A stretch of 39,448 nucleotides of DNA, taken from contig JACDAE010000078.1 of assembly GCA_013695595.1 (NCBI GenBank), forward strand, positions 1 through 39,448, given 5' to 3'. Of the stretch, positions 16,814-25,314 are shown piece by piece. The DNA is from Ktedonobacteraceae bacterium (GTDB lineage Bacteria; Chloroflexota; Ktedonobacteria; Ktedonobacterales; Ktedonobacteraceae). The notes under the pieces are model-generated. The model did not search any database and had not been told where the DNA came from. It worked only from the letters and a program-made list of their open reading frames with translations. Position numbers and translations under genes: made by a program. How positions within the stretch are numbered: position 1 is the stretch's first letter; every line of letters starts with the position of its first letter.

Positions 16814-17557
16814 CTACTTCTCAGTGCGCGAACGTCGTCTACGGACCCAGCGAAAACCAGGATAGAGGAGAGTTAACGCGGCAATAACTAGAAATACGAT
16901 AATATAGATCACGATCGACCACCAGGGTGCTTCATTTGGCAGGAGGCCAAACACATCGTTATTGTTCACAATCATATTAGCCGCTGTGATGGCCAATATA
17001 ACACCTACAACCCACATCAGCCACGAAAGGCGTTCAATAATAAAAGAGACAAAAGCGCTCCCTATAAGCAAAAGTATGATGCTGATAACCAATCCAGCGA
17101 ATAACAATGAAGTTTGATATTTTGCCAGTGCGGCAACTGCAATAATGTTATCCAGGCTCATAGTTACATCGGCAACGAGAATTGTGAGAATAGCACCCAC
17201 AATATGATTTTTTTTTAAATAACTACCAGGCCCTTTTTTGTCATCTATATCCTCTTCGTTTGCAGAAACAGCGGTTCCATTTTTATCATTCCACCATTGT
17301 AAGAGGAGCCGAACCGTGATAATAATAAGAATGACGCCCCCAAACACCTCTATATACGGTATGTGCAGCAAAAGGGTAACGGAATAGGTAAGCAATATGC
17401 GAAGTAGAATTGCTCCACCACCTCCGACGAAAAATGCGATCCAGCGCAACTTTGTTGGGATACCAGCGGCAACTGCTCCTATGACAAGTGCATTGTCGCC
17501 ACTAAGTACGAGATCAACTAAAATAATACTACCCAGAACAGGTAGCCAACTCGCCAT
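16814..17557 (-). CDS. TerC/YjbE-family membrane protein
   Basis: Integral membrane protein of the TerC family, 247 aa, about seven hydrophobic helices. The paired acidic signatures LVLSGDNALVIG (near 15-26) and MSLDNIIAVAAL (near 129-140) are the family hallmarks and likely bind metal. Relatives are linked to manganese or other metal export and to tellurite resistance. The start at 17557 has AAGGAG 7 nt upstream. I looked for a yybP-ykoY manganese riboswitch in the 99-bp leader and saw none. Confidence 0.88.
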   Translation of the reverse strand: MASWLPVLGSIILVDLVLSGDNALVIGAVAAGIPTKLRWIAFFVGGGGAILLRILLTYSVTLLLHIPYIEVFGGVILIIITVRLLLQWWNDKNGTAVSANEEDIDDKKGPGSYLKKNHIVGAILTILVADVTMSLDNIIAVAALAKYQTSLLFAGLVISIILLLIGSAFVSFIIERLSWLMWVVGVILAITAANMIVNNNDVFGLLPNEAPWWSIVIYIIVFLVIAALTLLYPGFRWVRRRRSRTEK

Positions 17558-17656
17558 ATCTAGCTCCTTATTGAGAAAATACACATAGAGAAATCATATC
17601 ATATGAGTGCTCCTTTTATTGCTTTTTTTATGCTTATTTTCCACTTATTATAATTA

Positions 17657-20600
17657 TTAGCGAAACACCCCTGCTTCTTGTAGTACTTGCTCAAGATTTT
17701 TTTCTTTTAGTAACCATTGTCGAATAAGACCAACAGCTATTCTAAAACGTGCACCATCAACCAGATGTTCGCGCAGATCATCGGCTATTTTTTCGATAGC
17801 ATCAACTACTATAAGTTCTTTTAAGGATACCGTTATCAAATCGCGCTTATAAGGTATATGGTAATGGCGATAAATTTCCTCAATTTCCACCAGTGACAGT
17901 GCCCGTCCATCTTCTCTACCTCCTTCCGCCAGGGCAGCTAAGATAATATGCTCCTCAGATGTAAGCTGATCCCAGAGCCAATCAAAGTGAAATTGCCCTG
18001 TCTCCATGACTTCTCGTAGCACAATATTCACATCGTTGATAGTGACATACGCCTTACATTTCTCGTTGCAATGATCCACCAGGGATCGACACACAAGATG
18101 CAATAAATAGGGCTGATCAGCGGTCAAGTCACGAATCTTTCGTAGAGCATATGGCTCATATTCTAGATATCCCGCGACCGGGTTAGTAATAAGCCCAATG
18201 GCGCTCTCTGCGCTCAGGCGTGAGAGTCGATGATGAAGCGCTATATTGAAGAAGACCGACCAATACCCTCTGGTAAGCTCCTCTATTTTGTGGGTACCAG
18301 AAAGGAGGAAATTGATACTGATATGATGCTGCATCAGACTGCGCAGATATTCAAATAACTCTGGTTCCAGCTTCCCATTTTTGACCTGTGTCTCCAGCAC
18401 CTCAAACTCATCAATAAGCACGATGATCTTTTGATCGACGAGTTGTGCCTCTACCTCATCTAAAAACTGGTCGAAGGCAAAAGTAGCCTGACGATCAAAA
18501 TCCTCTTTTTGAGGTTTTTCGAGGGCAATACCTCGTTTACGACACTCCTTAAAAATGTAAAACGCCAGATTATGAAAAAACGTACTGACACTGATCTGAT
18601 ACGACTCTTTTTGCATATCGACCAGAACAGGTATGTGGCGACCTAACACAGGTGTATTCACCAGATGGAGCAGCAGTGATGTTTTACCAGAACGCCGTTG
18701 TCCGTATAATACGATGACCGTCTTTGTTTCTGCTCGTGTCAGGTTATCCTTGAGGAACTCTATATCTCTTTCTCGTCCAAAGAACATCTTTTTATCGTGT
18801 GTAGGAGTGCCGGTTGAATAAAAATTTGGAATGGGTATAAATTCCGAAGCTTTCACCTGAAGTTCAAGTCGCTCGCCTTTAATGATCGTTTTCATAACTG
18901 CTTCGGCATCATCATAAATAATCTCAAAGTTCAACACCAACATTTCTGCCGCCGTATGGGGTCGAATACTAAATTCTGCATATGCTTCTTCTTGCGCAAA
19001 AATGACTTCGGTTTCAAAAGAATTTCGCCCCACTACATCGAACTCTCGATTATGCAATAGACTGATTTTTACATTGTTGGCCGCACTACGCCCGGCATTA
19101 CTGATCATCAACCAGATACCAATCTGTTCTTCATGAGGTACGCTGCGTGTCTTCAAATCTGCCGTCAATTCGGCTCTCCCGCGTAATTCCCGTAATTGTG
19201 TTGCAATGATCGCGCCCCAACGATGAAAAAGTAGTACAAAAAATTGATAATCTGGCAAGCGTGCTCTGGCATCATAGGTGAAAATTGTAGCATACTCTTG
19301 TGCGGCAAACCTGGAGATACTTTCTATCGTGCTACTAGCTTCGAGTAAACTGGAGAGGCGATCATTCAATCCTTCCCGTTTGAGATAGATACGTAGCAAT
19401 CGTGTGATGATACTCAAACGCTGGCAAATACGCAAAATGATAGAGGAGTGGAAATCATCCTGCGCAAATTCGCCTCCATCCAGATGAGGGTGATAGTCTG
19501 CAATTGCACTTAGTGTACACATCTGAAAAAGCCTATAAAATTCTTTGTAAATCAAAGATATCTCTTTGCCTTTTTTTAGGTTTTTCACCTCTTCGATTAC
19601 GCTTACCGCATACTCTATCTTCTGCAATGCGTTGGTATCATCCAGATTATCTAGCAGAGGGATGAAAGCACTAAAAACATGCTGCACAACCGATATCTTT
19701 GCATTATCCAAAAGATGGTGCAAAATACGTGTATCAATTCCTTCTGTAATGCATCTGAAGAGATTGACGAGGAGATCTTCAGGATAGTGATCCATAAAGT
19801 GTGATAGCGTGCGTGCAGCTTCTTGCCTGACCCACTCCGCCTCCCCATCCAGCGCAGCCCTGAGCACCATACTCAGAAGCAACTCTTTATAAGGAGCATT
19901 CGTGTGATCTACAAGGGAATATAACTGCCGCAGCACCAGACGGCGCACGAAACGATTGCTATTCTGAGAAAAACCTTCCAGGTACTCAAACCCTGTTGCC
20001 CAATCGTGTATGATAAGATCCTGAATTTGCTCCACAATAACCTGGCGAACCTCTTCATAGGGATCTATAGTAAACTGTGTGAGAAGACGTTTTCCCTGCT
20101 GTGGATCTTTTGCATAGCAGGCAATGATAGCACGAATCAACGCTTTACGTACTTCAACTGAACTATCTTGACAAAATGTTTCGAAAATCTCAAATGTTTT
20201 TGAGTCAAAATAGAGAGGTTCAGCAAGTTTCTGTAACGCAAATGCACGTGTAAGAGCCTCCGGTTGTGCTAGTAGCAAAGAGATAACTTCTCGTGCAGAG
20301 CGTTCTTTTTGTAATGCCTGCCAACATCGATCGATGCGTTGTTGTACCTCTCGCTGGTCTACAACCTGCAGAACTTCCAGTTGATCTTCCGCACCCAGGG
20401 CAATCTCGACGTTTCCATCATCATCAATATCTTCAACCTTGACCACGCGAATACGATCCGTTGCCCAATATTTCCAGAGAAAATCACCATCACTACTCAA
20501 TACATACAAATTGCCGTCGGCGCAGCCAAGAAAGATTTCTACTTTACCGTCACGATCTGCATCGATCGCATCAACAGCTAAAATACTATGAGGCAACCAG

Positions 20601-22612
20601 TAACGCCACCTCAAACGCCCTCTGCTATCCAGCACATGCACATTGCGATCTTCGGAACCAATCACAATCTCAACCTGACCATCCCCATCGATATCATTCA
20701 CACAGACAGCACTGACACGATCCTGGGTAGCATACTGCCACAATTCCCTCCCACTCCTGGTGTAGGCATAGACAGTATTTTTAAGGCTTCCTGCAACAAT
20801 CTTCGGCATCTCTCCCTCAGCGTGTGCGTGTGCATAGATGGTTTTAATCCCCTGGGGTGTTTCGATAATGCCAGATGGAGTTGTAAAATTCTGATCGTAA
20901 AGGAGGATCTTTTTGTCTGCCGACCCAATAATAATCTCAATGGCTCCTTGCCTTTGCTCAGCTAAAACATGAAAGCCTGTCATCCATTCATCAACAGAGG
21001 AGATACGTTTGATCTTCGGCTCACGTTTATGTTGTCCTTTTATTCCAGTAACGCCACTTACAATGGAGATACTATGATCGCTAGAACATACAACAATATC
21101 TTCCCAGCGCCCTCGATTTATGTATCCCGTCTGTACAGAGAGAATTTCCTCTCCTAGCTCCTGCGTCCAGAGCGACCGACCACTATTGGTAAAAGCATGA
21201 AGCGTCCCCTCGCTGGTACCTAAAACAACCTCACGTCGTGAATCCCCTGAGATATTGCCAAAGGAAAGGCTGCGAATGTGTCCATAATCGTCTTTTCTCC
21301 ACAACACCTGCACTTTTTGTTGCTGCAAGCGTAGGAGATTCGAGAGCGCATAGAGGTAATCCTCGTTGTCTATCAATTGCTCGACGTGTTTCAGCGTGAC
21401 CTGTTTGAGGGTCTCATGTTCCTTCATGTCTTCATCCAACAGGTCTTGCAAAAGCGCACGTTCGGCATGGGAAAGCGTCGTTAATGTCGAAATCGGTGGT
21501 TTGTCGATATGCAGATAATTACGATGGATTTTCTTAATGAGATCTCTCACCAGATGCACACGAAAGACATGCACACTGTTATCTTCGGCACCTACCAGGA
21601 TTTCTTTCTGCCCATCATTATCAATATCATTGGCATATATACTAAATACACGGGAGTCAGTTTGATGCTGCCAGATAACTTTACCCTTACCATCCAGAAA
21701 GTAGATATGTTTGTCTTCCGAACCCGCAACGAGCTTACATCCTCCATCTAGAGAAGTTTGATAAAGAGAGAGCAGGCGATTTTCAAAAGATTGACGCCAC
21801 TTTGGCTCTAGATCGGCAGTTAAAGCGGTTAATTCCTTGCCATCAGTTCCTATCAGAATTTCGATCTTCCCATCGTCATCAATATCTCCCGCTGCAAGGG
21901 TGTAGATCGAATGCTGCATACGTTTTTTTGCAAGGCAGATACCATCCTGATTAAGTACATAGATATGTTTATCTTTTGATCCAAGTAATATTTCAATGGC
22001 CCCATCATTATTGATATCATAGGCACAAAGGGCACGTATCCAACCATTCGTCGCAAATTTCCAGCGTACCGTACCATTTTCAAGATCAAGCAGGTATACA
22101 TGGCGATCTTCCGAGGCAATGAAAATATCTGTTGGTTTTTCGGGGTTAACAAGAACTTCGCGTATCACATGTTCACTTTGGAACCAGAAAGCATCCTTCT
22201 CTTGAGGATCTAACGCTTTGCCATCTTTCGCAAACCCATAGTGTTCGCCTGTCTTTGCAATTGTTTTGCCATCTTTATCCAATACATATACCCGGCCATC
22301 GCGCGTTCCTACGATGACACGCATAGGCATATCTTTCCCCTCAGTGATTCTATTTTGGGGAATAATAGCAACCGTTCCCACCCAGTCCTTCGTACCAATA
22401 ATACGTTCCCAGCGCACATCGCCTTGTTTTGTCAATGCTCTTACTCGGCCATCACGTGAACCTGCAATAATTTCGATGTCGCCATCACGATCGATATCGC
22501 CTGCACAGACACAAGTAGTCCAATTTTTCGTTTTATAGGTCCAAAGTTCCGTTACTCCGGCCAATCCTTGCGCCAGGTATCCCTGTAAATTTATATTCGT
22601 TTGTACTGGCAT
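17657..22612 (-). CDS. Twin beta-propeller/HEAT/STAND-like ATPase fusion protein
   Basis: A 1651-aa protein with no signal peptide. By eye I count 14 repeats of the form [W/I]...DIDxDGxxEIxxGSxDxxVYVLDxxGxxxW: seven at about 20-360, a helical linker (about 360-435), and seven more at about 435-755. Each set would close a seven-bladed FG-GAP/PQQ-like propeller. Seven blades carry a calcium-type DxDxDGxxE loop (for example DIDRDGDIE, DIDDDGKIE, DADRDGKVE). HEAT-like helices follow (about 760-1010), then helical sequence, then an Ig-like segment (IGIWLMISNAGRSAANNVKI, about 1155-1250). The ATPase is next: FFGRERDIEFLK, Walker A GQRRSGKTS near 1303-1311 and Walker B KIIVLIDEFE near 1400. A winged-helix-like tail ends the protein. 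The order fits a sensor-switch protein of the STAND class, but I see no effector domain. Function unknown. Confidence 0.85.
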   Translation of the reverse strand: MPVQTNINLQGYLAQGLAGVTELWTYKTKNWTTCVCAGDIDRDGDIEIIAGSRDGRVRALTKQGDVRWERIIGTKDWVGTVAIIPQNRITEGKDMPMRVIVGTRDGRVYVLDKDGKTIAKTGEHYGFAKDGKALDPQEKDAFWFQSEHVIREVLVNPEKPTDIFIASEDRHVYLLDLENGTVRWKFATNGWIRALCAYDINNDGAIEILLGSKDKHIYVLNQDGICLAKKRMQHSIYTLAAGDIDDDGKIEILIGTDGKELTALTADLEPKWRQSFENRLLSLYQTSLDGGCKLVAGSEDKHIYFLDGKGKVIWQHQTDSRVFSIYANDIDNDGQKEILVGAEDNSVHVFRVHLVRDLIKKIHRNYLHIDKPPISTLTTLSHAERALLQDLLDEDMKEHETLKQVTLKHVEQLIDNEDYLYALSNLLRLQQQKVQVLWRKDDYGHIRSLSFGNISGDSRREVVLGTSEGTLHAFTNSGRSLWTQELGEEILSVQTGYINRGRWEDIVVCSSDHSISIVSGVTGIKGQHKREPKIKRISSVDEWMTGFHVLAEQRQGAIEIIIGSADKKILLYDQNFTTPSGIIETPQGIKTIYAHAHAEGEMPKIVAGSLKNTVYAYTRSGRELWQYATQDRVSAVCVNDIDGDGQVEIVIGSEDRNVHVLDSRGRLRWRYWLPHSILAVDAIDADRDGKVEIFLGCADGNLYVLSSDGDFLWKYWATDRIRVVKVEDIDDDGNVEIALGAEDQLEVLQVVDQREVQQRIDRCWQALQKERSAREVISLLLAQPEALTRAFALQKLAEPLYFDSKTFEIFETFCQDSSVEVRKALIRAIIACYAKDPQQGKRLLTQFTIDPYEEVRQVIVEQIQDLIIHDWATGFEYLEGFSQNSNRFVRRLVLRQLYSLVDHTNAPYKELLLSMVLRAALDGEAEWVRQEAARTLSHFMDHYPEDLLVNLFRCITEGIDTRILHHLLDNAKISVVQHVFSAFIPLLDNLDDTNALQKIEYAVSVIEEVKNLKKGKEISLIYKEFYRLFQMCTLSAIADYHPHLDGGEFAQDDFHSSIILRICQRLSIITRLLRIYLKREGLNDRLSSLLEASSTIESISRFAAQEYATIFTYDARARLPDYQFFVLLFHRWGAIIATQLRELRGRAELTADLKTRSVPHEEQIGIWLMISNAGRSAANNVKISLLHNREFDVVGRNSFETEVIFAQEEAYAEFSIRPHTAAEMLVLNFEIIYDDAEAVMKTIIKGERLELQVKASEFIPIPNFYSTGTPTHDKKMFFGRERDIEFLKDNLTRAETKTVIVLYGQRRSGKTSLLLHLVNTPVLGRHIPVLVDMQKESYQISVSTFFHNLAFYIFKECRKRGIALEKPQKEDFDRQATFAFDQFLDEVEAQLVDQKIIVLIDEFEVLETQVKNGKLEPELFEYLRSLMQHHISINFLLSGTHKIEELTRGYWSVFFNIALHHRLSRLSAESAIGLITNPVAGYLEYEPYALRKIRDLTADQPYLLHLVCRSLVDHCNEKCKAYVTINDVNIVLREVMETGQFHFDWLWDQLTSEEHIILAALAEGGREDGRALSLVEIEEIYRHYHIPYKRDLITVSLKELIVVDAIEKIADDLREHLVDGARFRIAVGLIRQWLLKEKNLEQVLQEAGVFR

Positions 22613-22980
22613 GGCAAATGCCCCTTTTCACTACCAACAGGTTACTCGTTTGCATAAAAACGGAAATGATTTTCTATAGAGAGGCTGTCACAACCAAAAA
22701 CACGCACCATGATGCACATCGTTCCACCTATTGATACAATCATACTAACTTGTCTCTGTCAATCACTGACTGTAATGTGACAAATTTGTGCCAATAACGA
22801 AATGCTAATTGTTTTGCTTTTTTGAGTATCATTCTGGCACAATTTTGGCACAGATCAGTCAGAAATAGTCATAGCTGTGCTATTACAATAACATAATACA
22901 ATGGATTGATTTATAGATTTGTGCTCTACTATCCTGTATGGCATAATCTAGAGCAGCGGGACTATGACAGGAGGATGAGA
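22613..22980. promoter_or_regulatory. Divergent intergenic region of the propeller-ATPase and second ATPase genes
   Basis: 368 bp without a gene, AT-rich, lying between two divergently transcribed ATPase genes. It contains the paired TGGCACA element (22835-22852) and an inverted half-site TGTGCCA (22787-22793). No confident sigma-70 promoter was identified for either gene. An open frame from a TTG at 22906 continues into the second ATPase but is judged untranslated because a strong ribosome site precedes the ATG at 22981. Confidence 0.6.
22834..22852 (+). promoter_or_regulatory. Paired TGGCACA element, copy 1
   Basis: Two TGGCACA copies start at 22835 and 22846, exactly 11 bp apart. The flanks match the copy at 24527-24545 so that 21 of 24 aligned bases are identical. 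The GG-to-GC spacing also resembles a sigma-54 -24/-12 promoter (YTGGCACG-N4-TTGCW), with two mismatches. It lies about 130 bp upstream of the ATG at 22981. Confidence 0.6.
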
Positions 22981-24369
22981 ATGGACGGCAAAATGGACAA
23001 TCCTTATTACAATACCTCGGCTCTCCGTAACGCAAAAATGCTCTTTGGACGTATTCTTTTGCTGCGTCGCATCTACTCGGCTCTGGCGAACCAGCAAAGC
23101 ATCTCATTAGTGGGCTTGCGTCACATGGGCAAATCCTCTTTGCTGCATTGCCTGCGACAACCTGAGCTGCTGCAACAATTTGAGTATGATTTTAGTCGCT
23201 ACATTTTTGTTCTTATTGATTTACGAGAATATCGACATAAGAATAGCGAAGATTTTTTTGCGGCGATCAGCCGACAGATTATCTTACAAAGCCGGGGACG
23301 CCTTGGGAAATTGAGCCTGGACCATGATAGTGAACATATATTTAGCTTCCTTCTTGATCAAATCTCTGAGCAGAATTTTCATACTGTTCTGCTCATGGAT
23401 GCTTTTGATAATGTGACGCGCAATAGTAACTTCGATCTGTCTTTCTTCTCCTACTTGCGCTCGCAGGCGACCCTTGGCAAGGTGTCCTATGTCACTGCAA
23501 CCATTGCTCCTTTAAATAAAGTTTGCCATAGCAGCATTGAGGAATCCCCTTTCTTCAACATCTTCGGCAAATATACGTTGTCTCCCCTGGCATCAGACGA
23601 TGCTTATGCGTTGGCAACGCAACCAGCTATGCAAGCGGGTTTATCTTTTACGGAGCAGGAAGTTGCCTGTGTCCTTGAGATTGCTGGCCATCACCCATTC
23701 TTCATTCAGCGCGTTTGCTACATCCTTTTCGAAGAAAAATATCGTCTCAATGGTGCCCAGGTAGATCGTAATCGCCTCATTGCTCTGGCCTACGCCGAGT
23801 TAGAGCCATATTTTGAGAGTATCTGGGAACGCTTAGAGCTTGAAAAACAAGAGATCTTGAAAAACCAGGTGCTCTTTCAAAACGGTTCCAGCGCCGAGAT
23901 ACCAGAATTTAGTGAAAGCTCACTGTTTCGCCGCTTCGTTTCTGAAAAATTTGCGTTGCAACGCTATACTCCAACTTTTGAAGTTCTGGAGGAGGCTCTA
24001 GAAAAATTGCAAGATCCTTCTGCCCTCGGCGAAACGAAATTGCAATATCTCCGCACTGTCTCTCTCCGGGCCAGGCGTGCAGCATTAACATCTGCAGAAA
24101 AAGGGATAGCCATTCGTGAAGTACTCGCTGAAGCATTCGAGCACTTGCGTGGTACCGGCTATCGCAACGATACAGAACCCGCCTGGCAAGCATATAATAT
24201 CCTGTACTATCGTTTTTTTAAGCACCACTTGAAAAATGATCTGGTCGTTGCTCGTCTAGGCTTCACAAGTAACCGACAGTATTTTCGCGCAAGAAAGAAA
24301 GCCATTGAAGCACTACTCACTATTTTGCTTGAAATGGAGGCCCATCCAACCGAGGCCAACAAAATATAA
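22981..24369 (+). CDS. P-loop (STAND-like) ATPase with possible C-terminal HTH
   Basis: 462-aa AAA/STAND-type ATPase. MLFGRILLLRRIYSAL (20-35) is the usual lead-in. Walker A is GLRHMGKSS (45-53), and a Walker B-like strand is TVLLMDAFDNV near 135. A sensor-like PFFIQRVCYILFEE segment follows near 240. The C-terminal 50 residues read LVVARLGFTSNRQYFRARKKAIEALL, which resembles a helix-turn-helix, so this may be an ATP-dependent transcription factor. The start at 22981 has a perfect AGGAGG 6 nt upstream. It is transcribed away from the propeller-ATPase and towards the histidine phosphatase. Family-level role only; function unknown. Confidence 0.8.
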   Translation: MDGKMDNPYYNTSALRNAKMLFGRILLLRRIYSALANQQSISLVGLRHMGKSSLLHCLRQPELLQQFEYDFSRYIFVLIDLREYRHKNSEDFFAAISRQIILQSRGRLGKLSLDHDSEHIFSFLLDQISEQNFHTVLLMDAFDNVTRNSNFDLSFFSYLRSQATLGKVSYVTATIAPLNKVCHSSIEESPFFNIFGKYTLSPLASDDAYALATQPAMQAGLSFTEQEVACVLEIAGHHPFFIQRVCYILFEEKYRLNGAQVDRNRLIALAYAELEPYFESIWERLELEKQEILKNQVLFQNGSSAEIPEFSESSLFRRFVSEKFALQRYTPTFEVLEEALEKLQDPSALGETKLQYLRTVSLRARRAALTSAEKGIAIREVLAEAFEHLRGTGYRNDTEPAWQAYNILYYRFFKHHLKNDLVVARLGFTSNRQYFRARKKAIEALLTILLEMEAHPTEANKI

Positions 24370-24526
24370 TCAGCTTCAAAAGCATTGCCCCATCGTTCTT
24401 TCGTTCTGAAATACTCACAACAATATACGAACGTGACTTACACATGCCTCAAAGCGATCTATAATCGTATCAGCAGGTATGTATTGTGGTTTCATTTCCA
24501 GAAAAAATTTTATTGATCTTATCTTT

Positions 24527-24545
24527 CTGGCACACTTCTGGCACA
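24527..24545 (+). promoter_or_regulatory. Paired TGGCACA element, copy 2
   Basis: Second copy of the element seen at 22834-22852: TGGCACA starts at 24528 and again at 24539 (11-bp period), preceded by TC and followed by G in both copies. It lies about 90 bp upstream of the histidine-phosphatase ATG. Conservation of spacing and flanks in two separate promoter regions argues that it is a functional binding or promoter element. Confidence 0.6.
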
Positions 24546-24630
24546 GTTCGTCATTGATCGCTGAGTACAATGTAGATACTATAGCAATTTAAATATAAAC
24601 AACTTTGTTGAATGGGAGGGGGACTCTACA

Positions 24631-25290
24631 ATGCCCACTGTTTTGTTTATCAGGCACGCTGAAAGTGAAGCCAACGCAGGTAAGCCAACTGCATATCCTG
24701 CAACTATTCAAATTACCCCAAAGGGATTTAAACAGGCAAATGCTATTGCTTCTTTTTTTACAAAAAAACCCGGTTTAATTATTACATCATCTTATAAACG
24801 TACCTATGAAACTGCTCAACCGACATTCGCTCGCTTTCCTGAAGCGCGTCACGAAGAATGGCCTGTTGAGGAATTTACCTATCTCACCCCACTCGATACT
24901 CTTACTACTTTTATTGAACGTAAACCTATGGTAGAAGCCTTTTGGCAAAAAGACGATCTATCATATGCAGATAGTGATGAAGTTGAATCCTTCACCACAT
25001 TTATAGCTCGTGTCCAAAGGGTGCTTCAACGTCTCAGACAAACCAGAGAAGATACGATCGCCGTTTTCAGCCATGAGCAGTTTATGTGTGCCATCCTGTG
25101 GCTCTTTTTGAAAAACAAGCTCGAACCAGACTCTCCTCTCTGTTCTAATAGTAAGAAGCAATTTAGAGATTTTTTAGCACTATGCCGCTTACCTAATGGT
25201 GCAATTCTACCTGTCCAGTTACAAGACGGCAACGAAACCTGGGTCAGGAATATTATTACCTCTCACCTCTCATTGGAATGCCAGTACTAA
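24631..25290 (+). CDS. Histidine phosphatase family protein (phosphoglycerate mutase-like)
   Basis: 219-aa member of the histidine phosphatase superfamily. It has the catalytic RHAESEAN motif (phosphohistidine His9) at 8-15, KRTYETAQPT (substrate-binding Arg) near 57-66 and the second catalytic His in VFSHEQFM near 147. The general fold predicts dephosphorylation of a small metabolite or protein; the substrate is not predictable. A strong ribosome site (GGGAGGGGG) precedes the ATG. Its promoter region shares the paired TGGCACA element with the ATPase gene upstream, suggesting joint control. Confidence 0.88.
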   Translation: MPTVLFIRHAESEANAGKPTAYPATIQITPKGFKQANAIASFFTKKPGLIITSSYKRTYETAQPTFARFPEARHEEWPVEEFTYLTPLDTLTTFIERKPMVEAFWQKDDLSYADSDEVESFTTFIARVQRVLQRLRQTREDTIAVFSHEQFMCAILWLFLKNKLEPDSPLCSNSKKQFRDFLALCRLPNGAILPVQLQDGNETWVRNIITSHLSLECQY

Positions 25291-25300
25291 ACTGGCATTC
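25276..25300 (+). terminator. Terminator-like hairpin after the histidine-phosphatase gene
   Basis: A perfect 10-bp stem (GAATGCCAGT / ACTGGCATTC) with a 5-nt loop. The stop codon of the phosphatase gene lies in the loop. It is followed on the plus strand by TTCTACCTTC, a modest pyrimidine tract. It also separates this gene from the convergent YchF-like gene. Confidence 0.6.
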
Positions 25301-25314
25301 TTCTACCTTCCACT

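Noticed and set aside
17558-17656. yybP-ykoY manganese riboswitch before the TerC gene
   Set aside because: TerC-family genes often carry one, but this 99-bp AT-rich leader shows none of its conserved loops.
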